A stretch of 64,000 bases of DNA from the NCBI GenBank assembly GCA_023423045.1, contig JAFAGA010000074.1:1-64000 (forward strand), written 5' to 3'. Shown here piece by piece: positions 1 to 9,137 of the stretch (within the stretch, counting starts at the first letter, position 1; every line of letters begins with the position of its first letter). A model generated the notes under the pieces. The model made no database searches and had not been told where the DNA came from. It was given only the letters and a program-made list of their open reading frames with translations. This DNA is from Bacillota bacterium. GTDB taxonomy: Bacteria > Bacillota > Clostridia > Lachnospirales > Lachnospiraceae. The translations under genes were made by a program, and so were the position numbers.

Positions 1-25
1 AATTTCATTTAATTCATATTTTTTC

Positions 26-54
26 TTGTTTAAAGTTTTTATTTATGCTATAAT
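26..54 (+). promoter_or_regulatory. Sigma-A-type promoter of tRNA-Val
   Basis: A -35-like TTGTTT (26-31) and a perfect -10 TATAAT (49-54) are separated by 17 bases. The -10 ends ten bases before the mature tRNA 5' end. Spacing and position fit a housekeeping promoter for the tRNA gene. Confidence 0.7.
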
Positions 55-64
55 GCCAAATTAG

Positions 65-137
65 GGAGGCATAGCTCAGTTGGGAGAGCGCTTGCTCGAC
101 AAGCAAGAAGTCGCTGGTTCAAGTCCAGTTGTCTCCA
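65..137 (+). tRNA. tRNA-Val (anticodon GAC)
   Basis: The full cloverleaf can be drawn. The acceptor stem is GGAGGCA with TGTCTCC (65-71/130-136), the D-arm is GCTC/GAGC, the anticodon stem is CTTGC/GCAAG (91-95/103-107) and the T-arm is GCTGG/CCAGT. The loop at 96-102 puts GAC at positions 34-36, which reads GUC and GUU. The discriminator base is A, as usual for Val. CCA is not encoded. Position 33, nearly always U, is C here (base 97). Confidence 0.9.
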
Positions 138-164
138 TTATTTTATTCATAATTTATTCAAAGT

Positions 165-212
165 ACTCCGGTCAGGACCGTAGCTTCTCCGTTCTGACCG
201 GAGTGTTTTTTA
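165..212 (+). terminator. Intrinsic terminator after tRNA-Val, probably bidirectional
   Basis: A long stem (left arm from 165, right arm to 204) is followed by a T-run at 206-211. The stop codon of the converging minus-strand gene lies at 210-212, so the same hairpin may end both transcripts. Confidence 0.85.
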
Positions 213-1424
213 TTCCGCTGGTGCGGCACTCCCTTGATTCGGGACTAAGTCACTGCCTAAATCAGCCGCCACCATTGTTTTGCTGGCAAATTTATTCCCG
301 TCCCAGCTCATCAGATTAGCAATATAGCCCAGAGTGTCGCTGTTTCTCTCGCCGATGATGCGCTGAAGTGCAAGCAGATCAAAGCTTCCGTTTCTCTCGT
401 TTCCGACGATCGGTATGCCAACCCCCAATGCAAGAACTTCACCCTGCACCGGATTTAATAATTCTCCGCTTTCATTATAATACTGGGATATATAATCATG
501 GCCCATGCGGCTGATGTCCAGAATAAACAGCTTATTCAGTGCAGCATTTTCTATGCTTACCGTATAGAAATCATTATAATCCACCTGATATTGAAATGCC
601 GTATTATATGCATCACTTGAAAATATTATCTCCGGATTATTATCCCGATAAGTATATATTTCAAATACACCGTACCCGCCGCTGCCCCCGGTCTCTGCGC
701 TGATCATTATATCCTCGGATCCGGTACCGGTAAAGTCTCCCAGAAATAAGGTCGGGTTATATCCGGATATCTCCGTGGTTATCCTTTCTATGGATCTGCG
801 ATCTCCATCCGTGATTTCAAACCAGATATTACTGATATAAGGTGAATCCTCTGTTGATTCCCCATACATCGACACCTTATCCTCCATACCGTCACCGGTT
901 ACATCCCCGCTTTTCTCATCAATCAAAAACTGCTGTGTCGCTGATACGGTATTCTCACCGGTTATCCCGGGTACTTCCACGTTATAGTCCGCAAAAATCC
1001 CCCAGTTCTCCGCCGCATGATAGATTGGGTTATCTGATAAGAAGAACACGGTAATCGGAGCCCGGTCCAGCTCCGGACGCACCTCAAACAGTCCTTTGTC
1101 ACTGCATCTGACTGCTCGTAATATTGATGGCAGCTCCTCCCTGAGGATATCACTGCTCATACCGGCAATCTCCGGAGCTGTCTGCCCATCCTCCTGAAGG
1201 TATATATAATACCGTAAACCATCCTTTGTAAGAGACCATTCACCCAGCACCGCATCTCCGATTGAATTGATTTTATCATAGGCATACTCTCTCCCTATAG
1301 CTATGAGTGTTTCTGCTGTAAGCGCCGACTGTGTCAATGTATATCGTCTCGGTACAATTGGGAAAGTCCCGGCTATGCCTTCGTTGAATTTCACTGTCAG
1401 GTTTTCAAGGTTAATCCTGTTCAT
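210..1424 (-). CDS. Staygreen-domain protein fused to an FG-GAP/VCBS-like domain
   Basis: This 404-residue protein has two parts. Residues 1-150 resemble bacterial staygreen (SGR) proteins: an N-terminal block (VKFNEGI, PRRYTLT, YAYDKI, VLGEW) and a later block ELDRAPITVFF. Plant SGR is a magnesium dechelatase acting on chlorophyll; bacterial homologues have dechelatase-like activity in vitro but an unknown natural role. Residues 165-404 carry Asp/Gly-rich calcium-loop motifs typical of FG-GAP/VCBS repeats (GDVTGDGMED at 173-182, GDFTGTGSED at 229-238), suggesting a propeller-like domain. There is no signal peptide or membrane segment, so it should be cytoplasmic. The gene stands alone between tRNA-Val and a lipoprotein gene. 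The family call for the N-terminus is fairly firm; function is unknown. Confidence 0.7.
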   Translation of the reverse strand: MNRINLENLTVKFNEGIAGTFPIVPRRYTLTQSALTAETLIAIGREYAYDKINSIGDAVLGEWSLTKDGLRYYIYLQEDGQTAPEIAGMSSDILREELPSILRAVRCSDKGLFEVRPELDRAPITVFFLSDNPIYHAAENWGIFADYNVEVPGITGENTVSATQQFLIDEKSGDVTGDGMEDKVSMYGESTEDSPYISNIWFEITDGDRRSIERITTEISGYNPTLFLGDFTGTGSEDIMISAETGGSGGYGVFEIYTYRDNNPEIIFSSDAYNTAFQYQVDYNDFYTVSIENAALNKLFILDISRMGHDYISQYYNESGELLNPVQGEVLALGVGIPIVGNERNGSFDLLALQRIIGERNSDTLGYIANLMSWDGNKFASKTMVAADLGSDLVPNQGSAAPAE

Positions 1425-1531
1425 ACAACCAGCTCCATATAATATTCAATATAAATATTATATACCTGCCATAGCATTATGTTCGCCCTTACGGGAATTT
1501 TAAGAGCCGGCTATCCCTCTATCCAGGCACA

Positions 1532-1566
1532 AATAAAGACAAGCGGCAAGCCGCTCGTCTTTATAT
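1532..1566 (-). terminator. Terminator downstream of the lipoprotein gene
   Basis: An inverted repeat pairs AAAGAC-AGCGGC with GCCGCT-GTCTTT around a two-base loop, with one internal mismatch. On the minus strand it is followed by a T-rich stretch. It lies 38 bases after the stop codon of the gene at 1604-2290. Confidence 0.65.
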
Positions 1567-1603
1567 TAGCGATGGGTTCTGGGCTTTGCTAACTACCCCC
1601 ATG

Positions 1604-2290
1604 TTAACGCATCTCGTATATAAACTCTTCCTTATCCACCATAAAAGTCAGTGTCAGCGATTTCTCGCTCTCCTCTACTTCTTGAGGACAATCAATTAAA
1701 AACCTGACTCCTAAGGATTCCAATGGTTTAATGGAAGTAATACTGGCATAGGTAAATCCGGTTGTAGAATCTTCCGGAACAGGACTGCTGGTATAGGTGT
1801 AGCCGTCATTATAATCCGCCTCAATCTTCATTATTTCATCCGCACCCAGGTTTTGCTTCTGTACATTTTTCACATCCGTATCGATGTGAATATAAACATT
1901 TCCTGAGTCGGCAGGATAATGAGTATAAAAACTCCCAATATCATCAGGCAGTATATCATAACTGAATTCTACTTTTTTTATTGTTATTTCTGCTCTGTCA
2001 GTTTTTATCGTGTCTCCTACTTGAATGATGCTGGCTGTCTTCTTTTGCTTGTCCTCTTTTTTATTTTTCTCATTGTCACCATTATCATCTTCTGATACCT
2101 TTGCTGCCGTATTTGCTTCTAATTTTGCTCTCAGATCAGCGTTCTCCTTTTCAAGCTCAGCTATTTTTTGTTCCAGCTTTTTTATATCCGTCTGTTGAAC
2201 GCTTGCTTGCTGATCGCTTCTTGGATTGGCTGAACAACCTGCCAACACTATTGATATGAGTAGTACTAATAATAATATCTCTTTTTTCAC
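1604..2290 (-). CDS. Lipoprotein with coiled coil and DUF4352-like domain
   Basis: Start chosen at GTG 2290, because an AGGGGG ribosome site lies 7 bases upstream and the resulting N-terminus (VKKEILLLVLL...LAGC) is a complete lipoprotein signal. The frame is open to 2356, but that would add residues before the signal. The protein is about 228 residues: signal and lipobox LAGC, a predicted coiled coil (IKKLEQKIAELEKENADL), a Lys/Glu/Asp-rich linker, then a beta-rich domain starting at VGDTIKTDRAEITIKKVEF that matches the DUF4352 pattern seen in many exported Firmicute proteins. It should be anchored to the outer face of the membrane. It is monocistronic with its own terminator. Role unknown. 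Confidence 0.75.
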   Translation of the reverse strand: MKKEILLLVLLISIVLAGCSANPRSDQQASVQQTDIKKLEQKIAELEKENADLRAKLEANTAAKVSEDDNGDNEKNKKEDKQKKTASIIQVGDTIKTDRAEITIKKVEFSYDILPDDIGSFYTHYPADSGNVYIHIDTDVKNVQKQNLGADEIMKIEADYNDGYTYTSSPVPEDSTTGFTYASITSIKPLESLGVRFLIDCPQEVEESEKSLTLTFMVDKEEFIYEMR

Positions 2291-2439
2291 AACACTACCC
2301 CCTCGTATAAAATATATGCTATCCCATATTTTACAATAAAAGTTTAAAATTTGCAATGAATGCTTTCTAATTATCTAGGAAGATAAACTATTACTATTTA
2401 ATTTCATATATTGTTATAATTAGATTTATGAGGTTAATC

Positions 2440-3723
2440 ATGATAATACATGTTGTTGAGAGCGGTGATACCATTCAAACTATAGCCGAATATTATGGGA
2501 TACCTGTAGAAACATTAATACGGGACAATGGACTCGACAGTCCTTATAATTTGGTTACAGGACAATCAATCATTATTATTGAACCTGAAATTACTTACAC
2601 AGTAAAAGAGGGGGATAGCTTAGATAATATTGCTAATTATTATAATATATCCATAATCCAATTATTAGCCAATAATCCTTATCTTTCAGATAGAGAGTAT
2701 CTATACCCGGGAGATGTCATTGCTATTAGCTATAATAAAAAAGGCAAAATTACAACACATGGAAATACTGTCCCCACTATAAATACAAGAACCCTACGAA
2801 AAACACTTCCATATTTAACTTATCTTTCTATCTTGAACTATACAGCTACAAAAGAGGGTGAAATAATTTCTTATTATGACGATACTGAAATAATTCAGAT
2901 TTCAAAAACTTATGGCGTAGCTCCGCTTATGCTATTATCAACATTAACGATCCAGGGAGTGGCTGATCTAAGGGTGGACTTTGATTTATTATTGAACGAA
3001 GATTTCCAAAACAAACAAATAGAAAACATTTTAACCATACTAAAGACAAAAGATTACTATGGCTTAAATCTTTCATTACAATATATCAGCATATCCAATA
3101 TCCAGCTATATGACAGTTATTTCTCAAAAGTAACAAATCGATTGAACGAAGAAGGATACCAGGTATTCGTAACAATAAATCCTAATATATCAGCAATCAA
3201 TAACAGCATAGACTTCCAAAAAGTCGATTATTCTCTTATTAACCAATTAGCACAGAATATAATATTTATGACTTATGAGTGGGCGTTTAATATCAATCCG
3301 CCATCACCCATCAGCTCAATTTACAATACCGAAATTTTTTTGAATTATATTCTAAAGTTTATTCCTCCTGAGAAAATAATTATTGGTATCGCCACGGTAG
3401 GATATAATTGGGAGCTGCCATATATTCCAGGTATCTCTAATGTTCGTTATATTTCTTTTGACAATGTCAGCAATTTTGCTTATAGCTATGGCTCCGTAAT
3501 TTACTATGATGAAATATCTCAAACGCCTTATTTTACCTTTACTTCTGAGGCTCCTTTAAATCATATTGTTTGGTTTATCGATTCTCGAACAATTAAAGCT
3601 ACCTTAGATTTAGTATCTAAACATAATTTAAAGGGAATAAGTATATGGAACATAACTGTTTTTAATTCACAATTATGGCTCATTATAAATTCTCAATATG
3701 ATATTGAGAAGGTTTTTATTTAA
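2440..3723 (+). CDS. LysM-LysM-GH18-like protein (YaaH/SleL type), catalytic motif degenerate
   Basis: Start placed at ATG 2440, with GAGG eight bases upstream inside the longer frame that opens at 2428. The 427-residue product begins directly with two LysM modules (residues about 1-46 and 50-97, each with the ESGDT/KEGDS entry motif), followed by a GH18-like barrel to the C-terminus. This is the architecture of spore cortex-lytic and germination proteins YaaH, YdhD and SleL, which have no cleavable signal and reach the spore by LysM binding. The strand that normally carries the acidic motif (N-x-D-I-E-Y in SleL relatives) reads LNLSLQY (near 3067-3084), so both acidic residues, including the catalytic Glu, are replaced. 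It may bind cortex or wall without cutting it. Strongly AT-rich. Confidence 0.75.
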   Translation: MIIHVVESGDTIQTIAEYYGIPVETLIRDNGLDSPYNLVTGQSIIIIEPEITYTVKEGDSLDNIANYYNISIIQLLANNPYLSDREYLYPGDVIAISYNKKGKITTHGNTVPTINTRTLRKTLPYLTYLSILNYTATKEGEIISYYDDTEIIQISKTYGVAPLMLLSTLTIQGVADLRVDFDLLLNEDFQNKQIENILTILKTKDYYGLNLSLQYISISNIQLYDSYFSKVTNRLNEEGYQVFVTINPNISAINNSIDFQKVDYSLINQLAQNIIFMTYEWAFNINPPSPISSIYNTEIFLNYILKFIPPEKIIIGIATVGYNWELPYIPGISNVRYISFDNVSNFAYSYGSVIYYDEISQTPYFTFTSEAPLNHIVWFIDSRTIKATLDLVSKHNLKGISIWNITVFNSQLWLIINSQYDIEKVFI

Positions 3724-3782
3724 ATCAATAAGTAACGACGGCATCATAATTAACGAAGTTGCAACACGAAATGCAACACAAA

Positions 3783-3814
3783 TAAAAAAGCCCCTGATAA
3801 TTCAGGGGTTTTAT
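3783..3814 (-). terminator. Terminator of tRNA-Pro
   Basis: CCCCTGA and TCAGGGG pair around a short loop (3791-3808), with an A-run on the left and a T-run on the right. Read on the minus strand, it follows the tRNA-Pro 3' end almost directly. The symmetry would also serve the plus-strand LysM gene. Confidence 0.85.
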
Positions 3815-3816
3815 AG

Positions 3817-3890
3817 TCGAGGCGACGGGATTCGAACCCACGGCCTCTGCGTCCCGAACGCAGCGCTCTACCAAACTGAGCCACGCCTCG
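3817..3890 (-). tRNA. tRNA-Pro (anticodon CGG)
   Basis: On the minus strand the acceptor arms CGAGGCG (3890-3884) and CGCCTCG (3824-3818) pair, with discriminator A at 3817. The anticodon stem CTGCG/CGCAG encloses loop TTCGGGA, giving anticodon CGG (codon CCG). The T-loop GTTCGAATC is canonical. CCA is not encoded. Confidence 0.95.
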
Positions 3891-3992
3891 ATTTTATGAT
3901 TTCGGTGCCTTAGGTAAGCACTGCATTAGTTATTATCTATCAAAAGAGGTAAAAAGTCAACTACTAATTTAACTTTTTTTATTCTACTTTTT

Positions 3993-6545
3993 TTATTCTA
4001 AAAGATCATTGGAGTAAGGGTCAAACCATTTCTCCACACTTTCTGCTGCCTCCGGTCTTGCAAAATAGTATCCCTGAATATAATCGCATCCTATATTCGC
4101 AAGGGTTTGCTTTTGTTTCTGGGTCTCAACTCCCTCTGATACCACCTTCAGCTCAAGATCGTGTGCCAGCTCAATGATGCTTCTAATTACCCTGTTTTCC
4201 ATTTCCCCATCAAGAGCCTTTCCCAAAAATGACTTATCAATTTTTAATACATCAATAGGAAGCACGGTCAGATAATTCAATGATGAATATCCTGTGCCAA
4301 AGTCATCGAGAGCTATGCTGATACCAAGGGATTTTAATCTTTTGAGTATCTCAATATTATCCTCTGAAGAATCCAAAAACACACTCTCTGTAATCTCCAG
4401 TTCCAATTGTTTCACTGGAAACCCGGTCTGAGCCAAAACATTCTTCACTTGCTCAAAGAAATTCCCATCATGCAGCTGATGCACTGAAATATTGACAGAA
4501 AGCTTACCTATATTATATCCACGGTCTATCCAGCTCTTTCCCTGGATACATGCATTTTTTAGCATCCAATTGCCAAAGGGGATGATTAGCCCCGTGTATT
4601 CGGCAATCGCAATAAATTCAAGGGGTGAAATCATCCCCAGCTCCTGTGACCGCAGCCTGGCCAGGGCCTCAATGCCCCTTATGCTCTGATTTACCAGATC
4701 ATACTGCGGCTGGTAATGAATGATAAAGTCATCTTCTATCAATGCCTGCCGGATACATTCCTCTATCTTGGATTTTCTGATAATCTCCTCATGCATATGA
4801 GCATCATAAATACAATACTGGTTCTTTCCGCTTTCCTTGGCTTTGTTAAGAGCCGTATCCACATTGCGAAGTACATCATTTGCAGTTTGCCCGGGTTCAA
4901 AGCGGCAAACCATACCGATGCTGGCCGATACATAAACTGATTTCTGCATCAGCTCAAAAGGTGAGCCAAAAATGCCGAGAATGCCCTTGCAGAGTATTTC
5001 CAACTCCTTTATACTCTTATGATCCCTGACTAAAATCAGAAATTCATCCCCTCCAAATCTTGCTACCATGTTATCAGGCCCCATGATTTGCAGTAATCTG
5101 CTTCCTACCTGCTTCAATAATTGATCACAAAAATCAAGTCCAAGCAGATCATTATGGATCTTGAAATTATCTAAATCAATCATTAAGATCGAATCCCCGT
5201 TCAAAGCTTCGTCCCCGCTCCTTAGGACCTCTTCCAGCGCTCTCATGAACTGCACCTTGTTCGGCAGGCCCGTCAGCATATCGTAAAATGCCATGAATTC
5301 TATTTTAGATTCTCTCTGCTTTCGCTCTTCAATGTTGGTTACCGCCCCTGCAACCTTATTTGGGACTCCATCACTGTCGAGATAAACCCTGCCCCTGTTC
5401 AGCACCCAGGTATAGGCATTTTCTTTATTCCTGATCCGGTATTCTCTGTGAAACTCCCTTATGGAGCCTTCCAGGCATAGCTTGAACTCTTTCAATACCT
5501 CCGGGTAATCCTCCCGGTGAATGGTCTCTTTCTGCAGAATTGCTTCGAGTCCCCTTCCCTCCAATGCATTGCCGGTAATCTCAATCCATTTATCCGAAGT
5601 CACAATTTCACCTGATTTGAGATTCCATTCCCATAGAGCATCATTGGCACTGTCCAAAGCCAGCGTATAGCTCTCCTTCAACCGTTCCAGTTCCCTGTGG
5701 AGTGCGGCAAGAGATTGAAGATTTTTATCCTTTTTGAAAAGGCCCGCCTGCATATAAACGAGAAGCCCCATAAGGGACAAAACAATCAGCATTATGAATA
5801 AAATCATGATATCATTGGCCTTGATACTCGCTTCTTTTCTCCACAGCTTCATCGTCCACTCATTATCCATGACCGGAACCGGGGCCGAATAGATGTCTTT
5901 CTCCAGTCCTGGAGAAGCTCCCCAGAAGATTTCCCCCTTTTTGTTATAGAGGGCTATCTGGAATGCCTCCATTCCCACTCCCTTTGTCACCTTATCCATG
6001 CAGGAATTCAAATCAAATACTGCCACAAAAAAACCGTCAAACTGGTCCTCCCTGTAAAGAGGATAGCGTACGACCAGGCCAAGCAGCTCATCTGTATTTT
6101 TCAGGATATAGGGATCATTTGCCGTCATCATCCGATTTTCAATGGCCTTATTAGTGGCTTCTTCTGTTTCCGGCCTCTCCCGTAAGGAGGAACCCAGAGT
6201 ATATGCATAGGTATCCGGAAACACCATATCCGTCACAGTTTCTTTGTTTTTGTGCTGAAGGTAAAGAATGTCTTCATTCTCCCTCATATATTTGTCCGCT
6301 AAAATAACAAACTTATGCCGGTCAATATTTTTATCTATTTCATAATTATAGGCAAGAGAAATCAGAACACCTTCCGCCATTGTAATGTGCTGCTGCAGAG
6401 AGTGGGACACGGATTGTCCGATATTCGTAAGCTGATAGTGATCCTCCGATCTTCGATAACGTGCAAGGAAGAAGATCAGGGTGAGAAAAATCACAAGCAT
6501 AATGATTAACTGTATTTCTAAATATCTGGCGTATTTTTTTATCAT
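3993..6545 (-). CDS. Membrane CHASE-PAS-GGDEF-EAL protein (c-di-GMP synthase/phosphodiesterase)
   Basis: The 850 residues divide into TM1 (about 10-30), an extracellular sensor resembling CHASE (45-215), TM2 (246-268), a short coiled coil, a PAS/PAC domain (295-405), GGDEF (about 415-575) and EAL (590-840). The cyclase site is intact (RFGGDEF, 497-503), with no clear RxxD inhibitory site ahead of it. The phosphodiesterase motifs are also intact: EALAR, the ITESVF glutamate, DDFGTGYSS, KIDKSF and SEGVET. It could make or degrade c-di-GMP depending on an external ligand. ATG 6545 has GAGGTG seven bases upstream. The next gene upstream also encodes a GGDEF protein, 42 bases away in the same direction, so the two are probably cotranscribed. 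Confidence 0.93.
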   Translation of the reverse strand: MIKKYARYLEIQLIIMLVIFLTLIFFLARYRRSEDHYQLTNIGQSVSHSLQQHITMAEGVLISLAYNYEIDKNIDRHKFVILADKYMRENEDILYLQHKNKETVTDMVFPDTYAYTLGSSLRERPETEEATNKAIENRMMTANDPYILKNTDELLGLVVRYPLYREDQFDGFFVAVFDLNSCMDKVTKGVGMEAFQIALYNKKGEIFWGASPGLEKDIYSAPVPVMDNEWTMKLWRKEASIKANDIMILFIMLIVLSLMGLLVYMQAGLFKKDKNLQSLAALHRELERLKESYTLALDSANDALWEWNLKSGEIVTSDKWIEITGNALEGRGLEAILQKETIHREDYPEVLKEFKLCLEGSIREFHREYRIRNKENAYTWVLNRGRVYLDSDGVPNKVAGAVTNIEERKQRESKIEFMAFYDMLTGLPNKVQFMRALEEVLRSGDEALNGDSILMIDLDNFKIHNDLLGLDFCDQLLKQVGSRLLQIMGPDNMVARFGGDEFLILVRDHKSIKELEILCKGILGIFGSPFELMQKSVYVSASIGMVCRFEPGQTANDVLRNVDTALNKAKESGKNQYCIYDAHMHEEIIRKSKIEECIRQALIEDDFIIHYQPQYDLVNQSIRGIEALARLRSQELGMISPLEFIAIAEYTGLIIPFGNWMLKNACIQGKSWIDRGYNIGKLSVNISVHQLHDGNFFEQVKNVLAQTGFPVKQLELEITESVFLDSSEDNIEILKRLKSLGISIALDDFGTGYSSLNYLTVLPIDVLKIDKSFLGKALDGEMENRVIRSIIELAHDLELKVVSEGVETQKQKQTLANIGCDYIQGYYFARPEAAESVEKWFDPYSNDLLE

Positions 6546-6587
6546 AACTGCACCTCAGTATTAATTATCCATAGAAAACATGGGGTC

Positions 6588-7742
6588 TTATCTAAAGATA
6601 TAGATTGTATTGCGTATCTTCTTCGCCTCATACAAGGCATGATCTGCATTAACAAAAAGCCGGACCGCATCAATCTTTCCGGCACATGCCGACAGCCCAA
6701 AGCTGGCTGTCAGCTTTAGGTCAGGATATTCCTCAAAGCTCAATTCGTTGAGCCTCGTCAAAAGCCGTCCGCAAACGGCTTCCGCCTCTTCCATGTCTAT
6801 ACTTCTGAATAAGATACAGAACTCATCTCCCCCATAGCGAAACGGCGTAAGTGTTGAATTTTCCTCCTTCAGAATTTTTGCGAATTCTGTCAAACAGAGA
6901 TCTCCGATGTGATGTCCCCATTTATCATTAATTTTTTTGAATTTGTCAATATCGACGATAGCCAGGATATATTTACCGTCGGATGCATTATCATCATCCA
7001 CATCCTTAAATGCGGCGTGCAGCGCCTTCCGGTTATAGATACCGGTTAATTCATCCATATGAAGGCTTTGCTGCAGCTGCTGCCTTTCCACTTCCTTTTG
7101 AATACTGGCCGCATTCTTCTCCTGCTCAAACCGGATTACGATCATACAGGCAATGGAAAAGGCAAACAATACACAGAGGGAAATCATGAAATCACTGAAG
7201 CGGTAAGTATCATGAAAAATACTGACCTTATCCGCATCCCATGCGATGAACAGCTCAGAGAGAACAATAGCCAGAATGCTCACCCCTGCGGTAATGCTGG
7301 TCACGAGGTAATTCGCATAGATGGTTGTCAGCATAATTGCTATTGCAAAAATATAGAACACAGACACGAATGCACTGTGCACCGTAAAAAGTATGAAGCA
7401 GAGACCGATAAATATAAAGGAGACAGAATAAATTTTCACCTTTTGCGAAAGGCGCTTTGACTTTATAACCATTGTATCAATTATGATTAAAAGAATATTG
7501 ATGCCACTGGGAATAATTAAAAATTTCCAGAAGAATCTTTCTACGGTAGTTGTCAGCATGTCGGAATTAACCAGATAAATTCCCAAAACACCTTCCACAA
7601 TAAATGCAAATACGGCCAGTACAATGGTTGCTTTATAATGAAGCGAAAGCCAGTCTCCGTCAATTCTCACATATTCTCTCTGTATCTCATCTATATGCAT
7701 ATCTTCAAAATCAAATTTATCCGTTTTCAGCCCAAAATGCAT
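6588..7742 (-). CDS. Membrane-bound diguanylate cyclase (GGDEF)
   Basis: The 384-residue protein has an N-terminal cytoplasmic stretch, five or six hydrophobic helices between about residues 35 and 205 (an MASE-like membrane sensor), a short helical linker and a C-terminal GGDEF domain. The GGDEF domain opens with DELTGIYNR and has the intact active site RYGGDEF. It should condense two GTP into c-di-GMP. It lies just upstream of the dual GGDEF-EAL gene, forming a two-gene c-di-GMP unit. The pilus ATPase PilB encoded later in the window has a c-di-GMP-type domain, so motility is a plausible target; that link is inference. Confidence 0.92.
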   Translation of the reverse strand: MHFGLKTDKFDFEDMHIDEIQREYVRIDGDWLSLHYKATIVLAVFAFIVEGVLGIYLVNSDMLTTTVERFFWKFLIIPSGINILLIIIDTMVIKSKRLSQKVKIYSVSFIFIGLCFILFTVHSAFVSVFYIFAIAIMLTTIYANYLVTSITAGVSILAIVLSELFIAWDADKVSIFHDTYRFSDFMISLCVLFAFSIACMIVIRFEQEKNAASIQKEVERQQLQQSLHMDELTGIYNRKALHAAFKDVDDDNASDGKYILAIVDIDKFKKINDKWGHHIGDLCLTEFAKILKEENSTLTPFRYGGDEFCILFRSIDMEEAEAVCGRLLTRLNELSFEEYPDLKLTASFGLSACAGKIDAVRLFVNADHALYEAKKIRNTIYIFR

Positions 7743-7951
7743 CCTCTCTCGTTCCTCTCTGCATAACTTTACCCTTATGGCTATCCTCTATGACAGCCTT
7801 CGCCTGATCAAGCCATTTTTGTAGATTTATGGCGTCTTTTGTCCTGCAAATTTATTCCTATATCTTACCATAGTAACAGGCATTTTTCAACAACAGCATA
7901 ACAGCAGTACGCAAACAACGAACGGCACGCTTTGCGAGCCGCTCTCATGTT

Positions 7952-7987
7952 AAAAAGAGTCCTATAGTTTTTACGCTATGGACTCTG
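7952..7987 (-). terminator. Terminator of the XRE-methyltransferase gene
   Basis: On the minus strand, AGAGTCC-ATAG pairs with CTATAGGACTCT across an A-rich loop and is followed by TTTTT. A second small dyad (GAGGAT/ATCCTC, 7995-8009) sits between it and the stop codon at 8025. Confidence 0.75.
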
Positions 7988-8024
7988 TTGATATGAGGAT
8001 AATATCCTCTTTTCTATATTCTTC

Positions 8025-9137
8025 TCATTTTCTTCCGTATGCTATCAGTAATCCGGTCACCTTCAAAAACGACTTGTTTTCCTTCTTTTTAAAATAATCA
8101 GCTATCTTTGCCCGCATTTTTATATATGCTTCTGCCTGTGCCCTGTCGATCCCCCGATTCATAAAGTATTCAATTATGCTTTCATCGCCGGATATGCTGA
8201 AGGATTTGTCCATGCCTTGAATATCAATAAAATCCTGCACTGCCTGCCCATAATCCGGTCTGTCAGAATTCACAAGCATTACTCTGTCATTCATACGGAC
8301 ATCAACATCATGTAAGCCTAACTGCCGCATATAGAACGGCAGCCTCATTCCGATTGCATAATCCCTGCCCTCGCATACCAATTCCTTTTTCCATAGTTTA
8401 TGGAAATCAAAGGCTGTACAAAGGTAATCATAATCGAGGCCGTCTATGTAAAGTCCATCATTTTCAAATTCCCTGTTCACATCAACACATATGATAAGGC
8501 CGCCCTTTTTAACAGACGCTATCATTTTTTTCATAACCTCCAATGGTCTGTTCATATGACGTAATCCAGCCTGGATAATCGCTATATCATATTTTTTATC
8601 CGATTCAAAGGAGTAGATATCTGATATTAGAAACCTTGCATTATAATCGGTATTCTCAAATTTGAGCCTTGCCTTATCTGTAAAATACTCATTATCTATT
8701 CCGGTGTAAGTGCTCCCCTTTGGCAAAATATCAAGCAGCTGCCGCCCCAGGTATCCCTCACAGCATCTGAAATCAATTACATCAACCGGAGCTTCCACTT
8801 TCCAGACATTTCTCGCAAGAAACTCAAGATAATCGTCATTCCAGAAATATTTCCTGTTTTTATAAAGACTTTTTTCCTTACCGTTTGAAGTATCATGGTT
8901 GTCCGTGTTGCTTGGTATGTAGTCTTGCCGGCGCAAAGGTTTTACTCCCAACAGTTCATCAACTGATACATTGAAATACTCTGCTATATCCGGCAGCAGT
9001 GTAATATCAGGCATCGTTATGCCGGTCTCCCATTTACTGACGGATTGAAATGACACCCCCAGAACATCTGCCAAATCCTGTTGTCCTATCCCTTTTTGCT
9101 TTCTTAATTCTGCGATTTTAAGTTTCACTGTTGCCAT
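8025..9137 (-). CDS. XRE-type HTH fused to a SAM-dependent methyltransferase
   Basis: Residues 1-65 are a complete XRE/Cro HTH (IAELRKQKGIGQQDLADVLGV, SFQSVSKWETG, YFNVSVDELLG). After a polar linker, residues about 95-260 form a class I methyltransferase fold: the glycine-rich strand is VIDFRCCEGYLGRQLL, with acidic residue D at TGIDNEYF. The C-terminal 110 residues are helical and lack a family signature. This XRE-plus-methyltransferase architecture recurs in Clostridia; the substrate is unknown, and small-molecule methylation under self-regulation is a fair guess. ATG 9137 has GGAGG seven bases upstream. It stands alone with its own terminator. Confidence 0.85.
   Translation of the reverse strand: MATVKLKIAELRKQKGIGQQDLADVLGVSFQSVSKWETGITMPDITLLPDIAEYFNVSVDELLGVKPLRRQDYIPSNTDNHDTSNGKEKSLYKNRKYFWNDDYLEFLARNVWKVEAPVDVIDFRCCEGYLGRQLLDILPKGSTYTGIDNEYFTDKARLKFENTDYNARFLISDIYSFESDKKYDIAIIQAGLRHMNRPLEVMKKMIASVKKGGLIICVDVNREFENDGLYIDGLDYDYLCTAFDFHKLWKKELVCEGRDYAIGMRLPFYMRQLGLHDVDVRMNDRVMLVNSDRPDYGQAVQDFIDIQGMDKSFSISGDESIIEYFMNRGIDRAQAEAYIKMRAKIADYFKKKENKSFLKVTGLLIAYGRK

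Noticed and set aside
7923..7941. Hairpin CGGCACGC/GCGAGCCG
   Set aside because: It is short, has an A-A mismatch and no T-run; a better terminator lies beside it at 7952-7987.
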